Below, piece by piece: positions 1 to 6,791 of a stretch of DNA of 9,757 nt. Both the position numbers and the translations under genes were made by a program. Location: positions 1 to 9,757 of the forward strand of contig JBOFIT010000154.1 of the NCBI GenBank assembly GCA_051650305.1. Direction: 5' to 3'. The notes beneath the pieces are model-generated. The model did not search any database, was not told where the DNA came from, and saw only the letters and a list, made by a program, of their open reading frames with translations. The DNA comes from JBOFDK01 sp051650305 (GTDB taxonomy: Bacteria; Bacillota; Clostridia; Lachnospirales; Cellulosilyticaceae). Every line of letters begins with the position of its first letter. The stretch's first letter is position 1.

Positions 1-5
1 GTCCG

Positions 6-14
6 TGATATAAT
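6..14 (+). promoter_or_regulatory. extended -10 promoter element for folT leader
   Basis: TGATATAAT is a perfect extended -10 (TG, one base, TATAAT at 9-14). Initiation would fall near 20-22, just upstream of the riboswitch stem. The -35 lies outside the window. A 6-bp inverted repeat, GTGATA (5-10) and TATCAC (20-25), overlaps the -10 and could be an operator or chance. Confidence 0.6.
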
Positions 15-36
15 GAGTGTATCACTAAAACCAGTT

Positions 37-136
37 GGCAGAGTAGGGATAAATGCGTTAAGTGCTAGGTGAACGGGAAGTTGTCACTTAGACGAAAAAC
101 ATGAAGTTTGCGGTATTTATCTCGCATTCCGCTGCC
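37..136 (+). ncRNA. tetrahydrofolate (THF) riboswitch
   Basis: This leader has the layout of the clostridial THF riboswitch. P1 is GGCAG (37-41) with CTGCC (132-136), followed by the conserved GAGTAG. P2 is GATAAAT (48-54) with ATTTATC (115-121). The conserved internal-loop strands are GCGTTAAGTG (55-64) and TGCGGT (109-114). P3 is CTAGGTGA (65-72) with TCACTTAG (84-91), including one G-U pair. The P3 loop sequence GGAA (76-79) can form the family's pseudoknot with TTCC (127-130). The class binds reduced folates and usually lowers expression of folate transport or synthesis genes. The next gene is a folate transporter, which fits. The match rests on remembered consensus; a covariance-model search would settle it. 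Confidence 0.9.
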
Positions 137-146
137 CGCATAAGTG

Positions 147-164
147 CTTCCACAAAAAAGGAGG
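147..164 (+). promoter_or_regulatory. ribosome-site sequestering hairpin (riboswitch output)
   Basis: The folT ribosome binding site AAGGAGG lies at 158-164, six bases before the ATG at 171. CTTCC (147-151) can pair with GGAGG (160-164), with one G-U pair, around an A-rich loop, hiding the site. The same CTTCC is perfectly complementary to GGAAG (76-80) in the riboswitch P3 loop, so the two pairings compete. There is no terminator hairpin with a T-run between riboswitch and gene, which argues for translational control. The mechanism is an inference from base pairing only. Confidence 0.5.
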
Positions 165-170
165 TACAAC

Positions 171-683
171 ATGAAAATTAATACAAAACAACTCGTATTT
201 ATGGCTTTTCTTATTGCTCTCAAGGTGGTACTTACACGCTTTTTAGGTATCCACATCGGAGAGTTTATACGTATTAGTTTTTCTTTTATAGCAACAGCCA
301 TTATGGCGGTTTATTTTGGGCCACTTCTTACAGGAGTTGGCTGTGGTATTGCAGATGCATTAGGGGCAATACTTTTCCCAAGAGGTGCTTACTTCTTTGG
401 GTTTACACTAAGTGCAATGATTATCGGTTTGATTTACGGTATGTTTTTATACAAAAAGCACTTTAGTTGGTGGCGGATTATAGTGATTAAAGTTCTTGTT
501 TTAGTTCTTATTACAGCAGGTCTCAATTCCATGTGGCTTGCAATGCTATCAGGAAAGGGGTATATGCCTCTTATGATTGCTAGGGTAACAGAAGGTCTTA
601 TTATGTTACCGATTGAAGTGATGATGTTGGGAATGGTACAGAAGTACTTGATTCCACAACTCAAAAAGAACGTAGCAGTTTAA
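171..683 (+). CDS. folT: folate-specific ECF transporter S component FolT
   Basis: This is a 170-residue membrane protein, the usual size for an S component, with about six hydrophobic helices. It would bind folate outside the cell and associate with the shared EcfA/EcfA'/EcfT energizing module, which is not encoded here. Family-like features are the FIRISFSFI stretch (about 32-40), FGPLLTGVGCGIADALG (49-65), the P-R-G-A-Y-F-F-G-F-T segment (70-79), LNSMWL (118-123) and Arg138, which lies in a region linked to substrate binding in FolT. I chose ATG 171 because AAGGAGG at 158-164 precedes it. An in-frame GTG at 144 lies upstream of that site, inside the leader, and is unlikely to be used. The gene stands alone and ends at a shared terminator. 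The riboswitch upstream supports folate over another vitamin. Confidence 0.92.
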   Translation: MKINTKQLVFMAFLIALKVVLTRFLGIHIGEFIRISFSFIATAIMAVYFGPLLTGVGCGIADALGAILFPRGAYFFGFTLSAMIIGLIYGMFLYKKHFSWWRIIVIKVLVLVLITAGLNSMWLAMLSGKGYMPLMIARVTEGLIMLPIEVMMLGMVQKYLIPQLKKNVAV

Positions 684-730
684 AGATTTAAAGCATTAAA
701 CGCTGCTTAACTGGGTGTAGTGAATAACGA

Positions 731-777
731 AAATAAGGGTCTATTGCACAACGTGCAATAGACCCTTATTTTTATTT
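731..777. terminator. bidirectional intrinsic terminator between folT and permease gene
   Basis: A perfect 19-bp inverted repeat (731-749 with 753-771) has a 3-base loop, AAC. It is followed by a T-rich tail on the + strand and, read from the other strand, by TTTTCG. It serves both folT and the minus-strand ABC operon, whose stop codon (776-778) lies only four bases beyond the stem. Confidence 0.93.
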
Positions 778-2353
778 AGAACGATTGAATGTTGCAAAGT
801 TTTCTGTACATCAAGGCAGTAATGCTATTAATAAATACAATAATACCAAAGGTAATAAGTGAAGGATTCACTTGTGGTAAGGCGAAGAAAAGAATCACAG
901 GAATGATGCTAAAGACCGCACCACCTAGCATGCCTACCATTGCAGAAGTACTTTGTTTAACGATTTGTGTATCGGATTCCCATTCGTATCTAGGGAACTT
1001 GGTGTTAATCCACATGCCCCATACGCCACTGAAAAAAGCGTAAGAAAGGGTGACGATAAAAGTAAGTAAACCTTGGAGTAGACCAGGCTTTAAGGTAAGA
1101 ACCAGTAGCGTGCTACAAATAAGACTTGTGGGTACAAGTAAGGTAAGGGTCACTAAAATTTTGCTATCAAAGAGTGTCTTTGGTGTAATAGGAGAAGACT
1201 TAACAATCCAAAGGTGGTTACCTTCTAATGAAAGCGATACGCAACTGGTACAAGAAAGGGCACATACTGTACACACTGCAAAGGGGAGAAGTGAGGCAAG
1301 TAAAGTCTTGGAGAATCCCATACTCTCAGCTACAGTATCGATCCCTACGAATGGCAAACTTATACACGCAAGAATGGCCATAATGATACCGGCTCCCATA
1401 TTGAAAATATAAATATAAGAATTCAAAAAGCGTTTCAATTCTTTCTTGTAAAGTGCCTTCAGTGGAGAAGTAGAAGAAAGGGCAGTTTCTTTAAAGGCAC
1501 GAGCAGTATAATGGGTACTAAGCGCTGTGTTGATAGCTTTGTACTGGGTCGCTAAAAGTTTGATAAAAAGATAGTACCAACCAATAGAAATACCAGCAAA
1601 TATAAGGAAATCAGAAAACGCTGAATGAATAACTGCACCACTAAAGAAAATGGTCAAAGGATAGATCTTCTTAACCATATCCCCCATAAAAACACTCAAA
1701 TCTGTAATCTCTGCTAGAGAGACTGTATCAGGATTAAACGCAAAGGGAATAATCATGATACCTCCAAAAAGGAGAAAAGATAAAAGAATAGAGAGCATAT
1801 TACTGTGTTTGAAACGAGATGCAATCCAAACAATAAGTGCACCGACCATAGCACCGAGCGTGGTTGGAACAAGTGGTGCGAGGAGGGCGCCACATACCCA
1901 AAAGATACAAGAAACGAGGTTAAAGTCCACAAACATAAAGTAAGCCACGGTCATTGGGAGCATCATCAATACACTCAAAAAAACATTGGTAATATAAAGC
2001 GTGAGAAATCTACTGGCAATAACCGTGCTTGTTTTTACAGGTAAGGACATAAGGATGTCATAGTCCTTAAAGCCAAAGAGTACGCCATTGGTTTTAAGGA
2101 GTGTAAGAAAGAGCGTAAGTATGCTAGCGATGGTAAGGCCATAAGCAGGAACGAGTGAAGTGAGTCCCATTTGGCATAAGCCGTATCCTATACCGAATGT
2201 ATAAACCGTAAAAACAAAAGGAAGGAGGAGCAAAGGTAGTAAGACAAGCAGATGATTCCGACGCTTCTTAGGGTCTTTCTCTAGTCTGATGGCACTAAGG
2301 CGAAGATTATTGATGAGATGAATTTTGGTGAGGGTAAGGCAGTTACTTCTCAT
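776..2353 (-). CDS. ABC exporter permease subunit (ABC-2-like)
   Basis: This is a 525-residue polytopic membrane protein with roughly 12 hydrophobic segments in two halves. A short charged N-terminus ends in DPKKRRN (about 27-33) before the first membrane helix; a cytoplasmic linker with KKELKRF sits mid-protein, then a second membrane set. SLEGNHLWIVKSSPI and FPRYEWESDTQIVKQS in the second half resemble conserved stretches of large clostridial exporter permeases paired with a lone ATPase. I chose ATG 2353 because GGAGG (2363-2367 on the minus strand) lies nine bases upstream. The in-frame TTG at 2362 directly abuts that site. It overlaps the end of the ATPase gene by 11 bases, indicating translational coupling. 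The substrate cannot be told from sequence; export of a peptide, lipid or drug is possible. Confidence 0.85.
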   Translation of the reverse strand: MRSNCLTLTKIHLINNLRLSAIRLEKDPKKRRNHLLVLLPLLLLPFVFTVYTFGIGYGLCQMGLTSLVPAYGLTIASILTLFLTLLKTNGVLFGFKDYDILMSLPVKTSTVIASRFLTLYITNVFLSVLMMLPMTVAYFMFVDFNLVSCIFWVCGALLAPLVPTTLGAMVGALIVWIASRFKHSNMLSILLSFLLFGGIMIIPFAFNPDTVSLAEITDLSVFMGDMVKKIYPLTIFFSGAVIHSAFSDFLIFAGISIGWYYLFIKLLATQYKAINTALSTHYTARAFKETALSSTSPLKALYKKELKRFLNSYIYIFNMGAGIIMAILACISLPFVGIDTVAESMGFSKTLLASLLPFAVCTVCALSCTSCVSLSLEGNHLWIVKSSPITPKTLFDSKILVTLTLLVPTSLICSTLLVLTLKPGLLQGLLTFIVTLSYAFFSGVWGMWINTKFPRYEWESDTQIVKQSTSAMVGMLGGAVFSIIPVILFFALPQVNPSLITFGIIVFINSITALMYRKLCNIQSF

Positions 2354-3059
2354 TTTCCACAACCTCCATAAATACTTGTTCTAAAGAGTGCTCCTTGATA
2401 AGCGTTGCTGTCTCACCAGAAGCTACCAGTTCACCACCATTGATGATGGCAATTTTTGTACAAAGCTTTTCGGCTACATCGAGAACATGAGTAGAGAAGA
2501 AGATGGCGCTACCCTTTTGGCAAAGTTCCTTCATGATGTTCTTTAGGCAAAGAGCAGCCTTTGGATCGAGGCCCACAAAAGGTTCATCTAAAATCAAAAG
2601 TCTAGGGTTATGGGCAATTGCAGCGATAATAGCAAGCTTTTGCTTCATACCATGAGAATACGAAGAGATAAGGTCGCCTAGACGGTCAGTAATTTCGAAC
2701 TGAGCAGCGTATTTATAAATACGTGTCTCACGATCGTCTTTAGACACACCAAACAAATCGCAGATAAAGTTTAAGTACTGAATACCAGTTAAATGATCAT
2801 ATAAATCAGGATTATCAGGAATGTAGGCAGTAAGCTGCTTGCAAAGAAGTGGTTCAGATTTGACAGAATGACCATCGATTAAGATGTCACCTTCTTCGAA
2901 GTCAAGAATGCCAACAATGGCTTTTATAGTCGTGCTTTTACCAGCACCATTATGACCGATGAAGCCATAGATATCACCAGCAGCAATCGTAAGTGTAAGG
3001 TCGTTTACAGCTTTTTTGCCACCTTTATAGCTCTTAGAAAAATTTTTTATTTGTAACAT
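2343..3059 (-). CDS. ABC transporter ATP-binding protein
   Basis: This 238-residue single nucleotide-binding domain is full length for the ABC-2 exporter class. Walker A is GHNGAGKST (35-43), the signature is SHGMKQK (135-141, replacing LSGGQ), Walker B is LLILDEP (154-160), followed by the D-loop GLDP, and the switch histidine is H191 in STHVLD. The Q-loop reads AYIPDNPDLYD, with Asp/Asn where Gln is usual; this variant occurs in this exporter group. It would power the permease encoded immediately downstream, with which it overlaps by 11 bases. I chose ATG 3059, preceded by AAGGGGGA eight bases upstream. The open frame runs on upstream to 3302, but that extension is AT-rich, covers the promoter and resembles no ATPase N-terminus. 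Confidence 0.93.
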   Translation of the reverse strand: MLQIKNFSKSYKGGKKAVNDLTLTIAAGDIYGFIGHNGAGKSTTIKAIVGILDFEEGDILIDGHSVKSEPLLCKQLTAYIPDNPDLYDHLTGIQYLNFICDLFGVSKDDRETRIYKYAAQFEITDRLGDLISSYSHGMKQKLAIIAAIAHNPRLLILDEPFVGLDPKAALCLKNIMKELCQKGSAIFFSTHVLDVAEKLCTKIAIINGGELVASGETATLIKEHSLEQVFMEVVENEK

Positions 3060-3093
3060 ACGTGTAATCCCCCTTAAAAGTAATGATAAGCCC

Positions 3094-3122
3094 AGTATAA
3101 AATAGTTAGAAAATAAAGTCAA
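3094..3122 (-). promoter_or_regulatory. promoter of the ABC operon
   Basis: Read on the minus strand, TTGACT (3117-3122) and TATACT (3094-3099) are separated by exactly 17 bases, a near-consensus vegetative promoter. Initiation would be near 3087, giving a leader of about 28 bases before ATG 3059. Confidence 0.8.
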
Positions 3123-3126
3123 TAGA

Positions 3127-3148
3127 TATTTAGAAAAGTATCTAAATA
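3127..3148. promoter_or_regulatory. inverted repeat, possible operator
   Basis: TATTTAG (3127-3133) and CTAAATA (3142-3148) form a perfect 7-bp inverted repeat with an 8-base spacer. A nested shifted repeat, TAGATA (3123-3128) and TATCTA (3139-3144), also exists. It sits just upstream of the ABC operon -35 box, between the divergent genes, where a regulator could act. No regulator gene is nearby, and AT-rich DNA yields such repeats by chance. Confidence 0.35.
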
Positions 3149-3178
3149 AATAATGGCATGTAAAATACATCATAAAAC

Positions 3179-3207
3179 TTGAATACAAATAGGTATCCTT
3201 ATAAGAT
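3179..3207 (+). promoter_or_regulatory. probable promoter of the FliB-like gene
   Basis: TTGAAT (3179-3184) and TAAGAT (3202-3207) are separated by 17 bases, each matching consensus at four of six positions. Transcription would start near 3214. This is moderate evidence in AT-rich DNA. Confidence 0.45.
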
Positions 3208-3248
3208 AGAGGGAGAGTTAGTGAATATAAAAGATAGGACGTGAACTG

Positions 3249-4397
3249 ATGAAAAAAGAAATACACCAACAAATAGTACCAAGTTATTATGAGGATTTCC
3301 AATGTATAGGTGGAGCATGTGAAGATACATGCTGTGCAGGGTGGCAGCTACCTATCGATGAGGAAACCTATAAACGCTATAAAAAAGTCAAGCATCCAGA
3401 TATGAAAAGACGTTTAAATAAAGAGTTGGTAGAAAAGAAAGGCAGTGCCGACCCGGAATATGCAGCGAAGATTAAGCTAAAGAACAATAGTTGTGCTTTT
3501 CTGGCTAAGGATGGCTTGTGTGATATATATAAACAGTTAGGCGAAGATTATATGAGCCATTCATGTAAGTGCTACCCAAGAACGATGAACGAAGTGGGGG
3601 GGAGAATCGAGTATTCCATGACCACATCTTGTCCAGAAGTTACAAGAAAAGTACTACTAGCCAAAGAAGGTATCACTTTTAGAGAAGTAGAAAAAATGCC
3701 TTTGTTAACAGGCGTGAATGGAAAAGTAGCAGTGAATACCCATAATCCAAAGAGTTGGAGAGATTACTTCTTCCTCATGAGAGATTGGATTATTGCATGC
3801 TTACAACAAAGAGCCTTACCACTAGAAGAAAGATTGGCTGTGATTCAGTATGGTGTAGAAGAGATGGAAAGCCTTCTGGCAAAAGGGAAAGAAAAAGAAT
3901 TGCCTAAGTTAGTGGACAAGCTTCAGAAAAGTTCAGATAAGAAGGTAAATGGCGCCAATGCTCAGGAAATGCAGGACTTAGTACGGCTTGTAAAAAAAGT
4001 TATGGAAGAAAAGAAAGTACGTATTGCAGCGTATAAAGAAATACTTGAGCAAGTATTACAAAGTCTGAATGTAGAAGACAAGGCAAGTTTTGCGAAAGCC
4101 TATGAACAAGGTGTGAGCGACTACTATCAGCCTTTCTTAGAAAAAGAAAGTTATATGCTAGAGAATTACTTCGTCAACTATGTATATGAGCGTTGTATGC
4201 CACTAGATGGGAAGAACCCAAAAGAAAGCTTCAAACGTATGATGCTTTATTATCACCTTATCAAATTACATCTCATAGGTGTGGCAATAAGTGAAGGTGA
4301 ATTGAATGCAGAAAATGTAGTTAAAGTGGTGCAAAGTTTTACAAAAGTCTATGACCACGGCGAACGTTACATTGAAAAAATCATAGAGAATAAATAA
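3249..4397 (+). CDS. FliB-type flagellin lysine-N-methylase homologue
   Basis: This 382-residue cytoplasmic protein has the cysteine-rich N-terminal core of the FliB / CxxCxxCC family: C19, C24, C28 and C29 in CIGGACEDTCCAGW, C82 in NSCAFL, C91 in GLCDIY, C106 and C108 in SCKCYPR, and C128 in TSCPE. The cysteines probably ligate a metal or iron-sulphur cluster. FliB in Salmonella methylates surface lysines of flagellin. The rest is mainly helical and charged (KGKEKELPKL, VKKVMEEKK). Length and the CYPR motif fit the clostridial homologues automatically called flagellin lysine-N-methylase. No flagellar gene is in the window, so the true target could be another surface protein. ATG 3249 follows a weak AGGA at 3236-3239, so translation may be modest. 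The next gene has its own promoter. Confidence 0.8.
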   Translation: MKKEIHQQIVPSYYEDFQCIGGACEDTCCAGWQLPIDEETYKRYKKVKHPDMKRRLNKELVEKKGSADPEYAAKIKLKNNSCAFLAKDGLCDIYKQLGEDYMSHSCKCYPRTMNEVGGRIEYSMTTSCPEVTRKVLLAKEGITFREVEKMPLLTGVNGKVAVNTHNPKSWRDYFFLMRDWIIACLQQRALPLEERLAVIQYGVEEMESLLAKGKEKELPKLVDKLQKSSDKKVNGANAQEMQDLVRLVKKVMEEKKVRIAAYKEILEQVLQSLNVEDKASFAKAYEQGVSDYYQPFLEKESYMLENYFVNYVYERCMPLDGKNPKESFKRMMLYYHLIKLHLIGVAISEGELNAENVVKVVQSFTKVYDHGERYIEKIIENK

Positions 4398-4419
4398 TTT
4401 TGTAAAAATAAACTTGCAA

Positions 4420-4447
4420 TTGACTTAAAATTATGTTAAGTTAATAT
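4420..4447 (+). promoter_or_regulatory. promoter of the M28 peptidase gene
   Basis: TTGACT (4420-4425) and TAATAT (4442-4447) have a 16-base spacer. Initiation would be near 4453-4456, placing the following inverted repeat at the very 5' end of the message. The -35 is strong and the -10 moderate. Confidence 0.6.
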
Positions 4448-4456
4448 CCGTAATTA

Positions 4457-4494
4457 GTTAGTATTACTGATGAAAAAGATTAGTAATACTAATC
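4457..4494 (+). promoter_or_regulatory. tandem palindromes / 5' stem-loop in the M28 leader
   Basis: GATTAGTA-A-TACTAATC (4478-4494) is a perfect 17-base palindrome. A second, imperfect copy, TTAGTATTACTGA, lies at 4458-4470, centred 22 bases upstream, about two helical turns away. The copies also pair with each other: TTAGTATTACT (4458-4468) with AGTAATACTAA (4482-4492), extendable through G-U, A-U and U-A to a loop of about seven bases. It could be a twin operator just downstream of the promoter, or a 5' mRNA hairpin that stabilises the transcript. No T-run follows, so it is not an intrinsic terminator. Confidence 0.55.
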
Positions 4495-4539
4495 AAAAAG
4501 ACAAAATAATAACTAGAATGAATTACGGAGGTACAAGAA

Positions 4540-6732
4540 TTGGCAAAAAGAAGATGGCTTGCGTTAGGAACAGCAGCGGCAGTAATGATTGGGAGTATTG
4601 GGACTTATGCCCAAGAAGTCGTTTTAAAACAAGATACACGTGTGGAGATGGCAGTCGATGCTTATAGCCACCAAGTAGATCAAGAAAAAGAAGTTTTAGA
4701 AGCCCTTGATATGGCGTATGGCTGGGAATTTGCCTTACAACTTGGCAAGTTCGGAACAGCGACAGATGGTTCAGGTTTTAGAATGGCAGGAACCAGTGCA
4801 TCAAAAGCAACATCTGAATACATCTACAAAGCATTTGAGTCTTTTGGGTATGAACCAGCGTATTATGAGTTTCCTATTGTGGAATGGCATTATGAAAATG
4901 CATCTATGACAGTGAAAGGACATGAGGATTTAGCGTTACCGGTTGTACCTTTTGTCAATACACCAGCGACACCAGAAGGTGGCTTAGAAGGAGAACTTGT
5001 CTATATCGGTAATGGTACGAAAGAAGAGCTAGAAGGCGTAGACCTTACAGGAAAGATTGCTCTTATTGATATGGACGTAGACAAGATGCTGTGGCACAAC
5101 AATGCAGCACTTCAAGCACGTCTACATGGTGCCGAAGCGGTGGTACTTTATTATACAACGTATTATGGGACAGATGAGTCTGGAGAAGCAGGATTTGTAG
5201 GTGACTGGTCAGGTCGTCGTATTGATATACCTGTTTTATCAATACCACAAAAATACGGCAAACAATTAGCAATAATGACACGAGAAGAAAAAGTCCAAGT
5301 CAATCTTGTGTCAAATGTATGGATGAATGAAGCGGGTACAGGAAGAAATGTACTTGCAAAATTAGAAGGACAGAAGTATCCAGATGAGTACATCGTTGTG
5401 AATGCACATCATGATGCATTCTTCACTTCAATGCAAGATGACTCGCTACCGATAGGTCTTATGATGACCATGGCAAAAGCGATGGCTGAAGTAGGCTATA
5501 CACCTGAACGTAGTATTCTTTTTGTATCGACAGATGCGGAAGAGACAGGTGATATCGATACATTCTACGATTGGATGATGGGCGCTTGGCGTATGGTGAG
5601 CGATAAGATTGATGAGTGGGGTGGTAAGGTAGTCAATGCACATATCTTAGAGATGTTTGGGATGAAAGGTTCGGAAGAACTTGGCTTTAGAGCACCAGAC
5701 GTGATGTATCCTTTTGCAGTGAGTGTGACAGAGGGGTACCAAACAGTGGGGACAAACCAAGAGCACCTAGGGGTAGATAACTTTATTACCACATCATCTG
5801 ATGAGTGGGTATATAGTTACTACGGTATACCAACTACACGTACGAGAAATGAAGCAAAAGCAGATGAAGTTTATCATACAGCGTTAGACAATGAAGCACA
5901 TGCAGACTTTGGTATCTACGAAGATAATGTAAACTTACAAACCATGATGATTATGCGTTTGGCAGAAGCACCACTTCTACCTTATGATTTAGCAACTATA
6001 GGTGAAAGGTACCTTGGTAAATTAGATGGAGAAGTGCTTGCATCAAGAGGGATTAACGAAAATCTTGAAAAAGCTGCAAAGGCTTTTATAAAAGAAGCAG
6101 ATAAGCTTTATGAAGAAGCGATACATATCAAAAAGCTGTACACAGCAGCAGAAAAAGCAGGCAAAGACTTAAAAGCAATCGAACAAATGCTTGAAGACTA
6201 TAATGCAAAAATGCGTGCTGTAAGTGAAATCGTCATTCGTGGTACACAATACGTAGGTCTTGACCAAGTGCTTACACAGACAGAGTATTATCAAAATCTG
6301 CCAATGGCTTATGAGGAAGCCATCGCGTACTTAAAAGATGGCGATGCAGCTGGTATGCTTGAGCATTTTGATACAGATAGTGATGATATGGGACAGTATG
6401 CACAGGGGTACATGGCGTATATGGAATATCCAGTATGGATCAATGCCTATAGAGAGTGCTTTGAACCAGAGAGTAAAGCGCTTAAGCGTAACTGGACAGA
6501 CGGCATCCTTTTAAAGTACTACGATATTTATCATGTGATGGAAAGCATTCAGCAAAAGGTAGAAGATCCATCAGCGACTTTTACCTATGAAATAGAAGCA
6601 TTAGCAACTGTTTTAAACGATGTACAAAGACGTCTCACATTAGCGTGCGAAGAAGATGAAGTGATGTGGCAAGAAGCTAAAGGTGCCTTACCGATGGAAG
6701 AAAGCCAAGCATTACTTAAGGCATTAAAATAA
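4540..6732 (+). CDS. secreted M28-family zinc metallopeptidase with PA domain
   Basis: This 730-residue protein begins with a signal peptide: KRR at 3-5, a hydrophobic core at 6-21, probable cleavage after TYA (22-24). It should be exported, with no lipobox. A PA-like insert spans about 150-260. The M28 catalytic part follows: H290 and D292 in NAHHDAFF, D300/D301 in QDDS, E334-E335 in DAEETG (catalytic base and ligand), and H446 in VYHTALD. The usual third acidic ligand, an Asp before xxG, appears to be Glu371 in ILEMFG. Residues from about 500 to 730 are a helical, charged C-terminal region that I cannot assign. The family cleaves N-terminal residues or dipeptides, or acts as carboxypeptidase, so specificity is open. 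The start is TTG 4540, set by GGAGG at 4527-4531 and the signal peptide; no ATG fits. It is monocistronic and ends at a strong terminator. Confidence 0.85.
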   Translation: MAKRRWLALGTAAAVMIGSIGTYAQEVVLKQDTRVEMAVDAYSHQVDQEKEVLEALDMAYGWEFALQLGKFGTATDGSGFRMAGTSASKATSEYIYKAFESFGYEPAYYEFPIVEWHYENASMTVKGHEDLALPVVPFVNTPATPEGGLEGELVYIGNGTKEELEGVDLTGKIALIDMDVDKMLWHNNAALQARLHGAEAVVLYYTTYYGTDESGEAGFVGDWSGRRIDIPVLSIPQKYGKQLAIMTREEKVQVNLVSNVWMNEAGTGRNVLAKLEGQKYPDEYIVVNAHHDAFFTSMQDDSLPIGLMMTMAKAMAEVGYTPERSILFVSTDAEETGDIDTFYDWMMGAWRMVSDKIDEWGGKVVNAHILEMFGMKGSEELGFRAPDVMYPFAVSVTEGYQTVGTNQEHLGVDNFITTSSDEWVYSYYGIPTTRTRNEAKADEVYHTALDNEAHADFGIYEDNVNLQTMMIMRLAEAPLLPYDLATIGERYLGKLDGEVLASRGINENLEKAAKAFIKEADKLYEEAIHIKKLYTAAEKAGKDLKAIEQMLEDYNAKMRAVSEIVIRGTQYVGLDQVLTQTEYYQNLPMAYEEAIAYLKDGDAAGMLEHFDTDSDDMGQYAQGYMAYMEYPVWINAYRECFEPESKALKRNWTDGILLKYYDIYHVMESIQQKVEDPSATFTYEIEALATVLNDVQRRLTLACEEDEVMWQEAKGALPMEESQALLKALK

Positions 6733-6742
6733 AGAGAAGCAA

Positions 6743-6788
6743 AAAAAAGCGATGTAACCCACCAAAAGATGGGGTTACATCGTTTTTT
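6743..6788. terminator. bidirectional intrinsic terminator between M28 and SDR genes
   Basis: CGATGTAACCC (6750-6760) pairs perfectly with GGGTTACATCG (6772-6782) around an 11-base loop, followed by six T (6783-6788). Preceding A residues (6741-6748) give an eight-T tail on the opposite strand. It serves the M28 gene and the convergent dehydrogenase gene, whose stop codon starts at 6794. Confidence 0.92.
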
Positions 6789-6791
6789 AGG

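Noticed and set aside
144..170. GTG start for folT
   Set aside because: It lies upstream of the AAGGAGG at 158-164 that positions ATG 171, and overlaps the riboswitch output region.
2354..2362. TTG start three codons upstream of the permease ATG
   Set aside because: It directly abuts the GGAGG, leaving no spacer; ATG 2353 has a nine-base spacer.
3060..3302. N-terminal extension of the ABC ATPase frame
   Set aside because: It is hydrophobic and AT-rich, covers the promoter and the divergent gene start, and the ATPase domain begins right at ATG 3059 with its own ribosome site.
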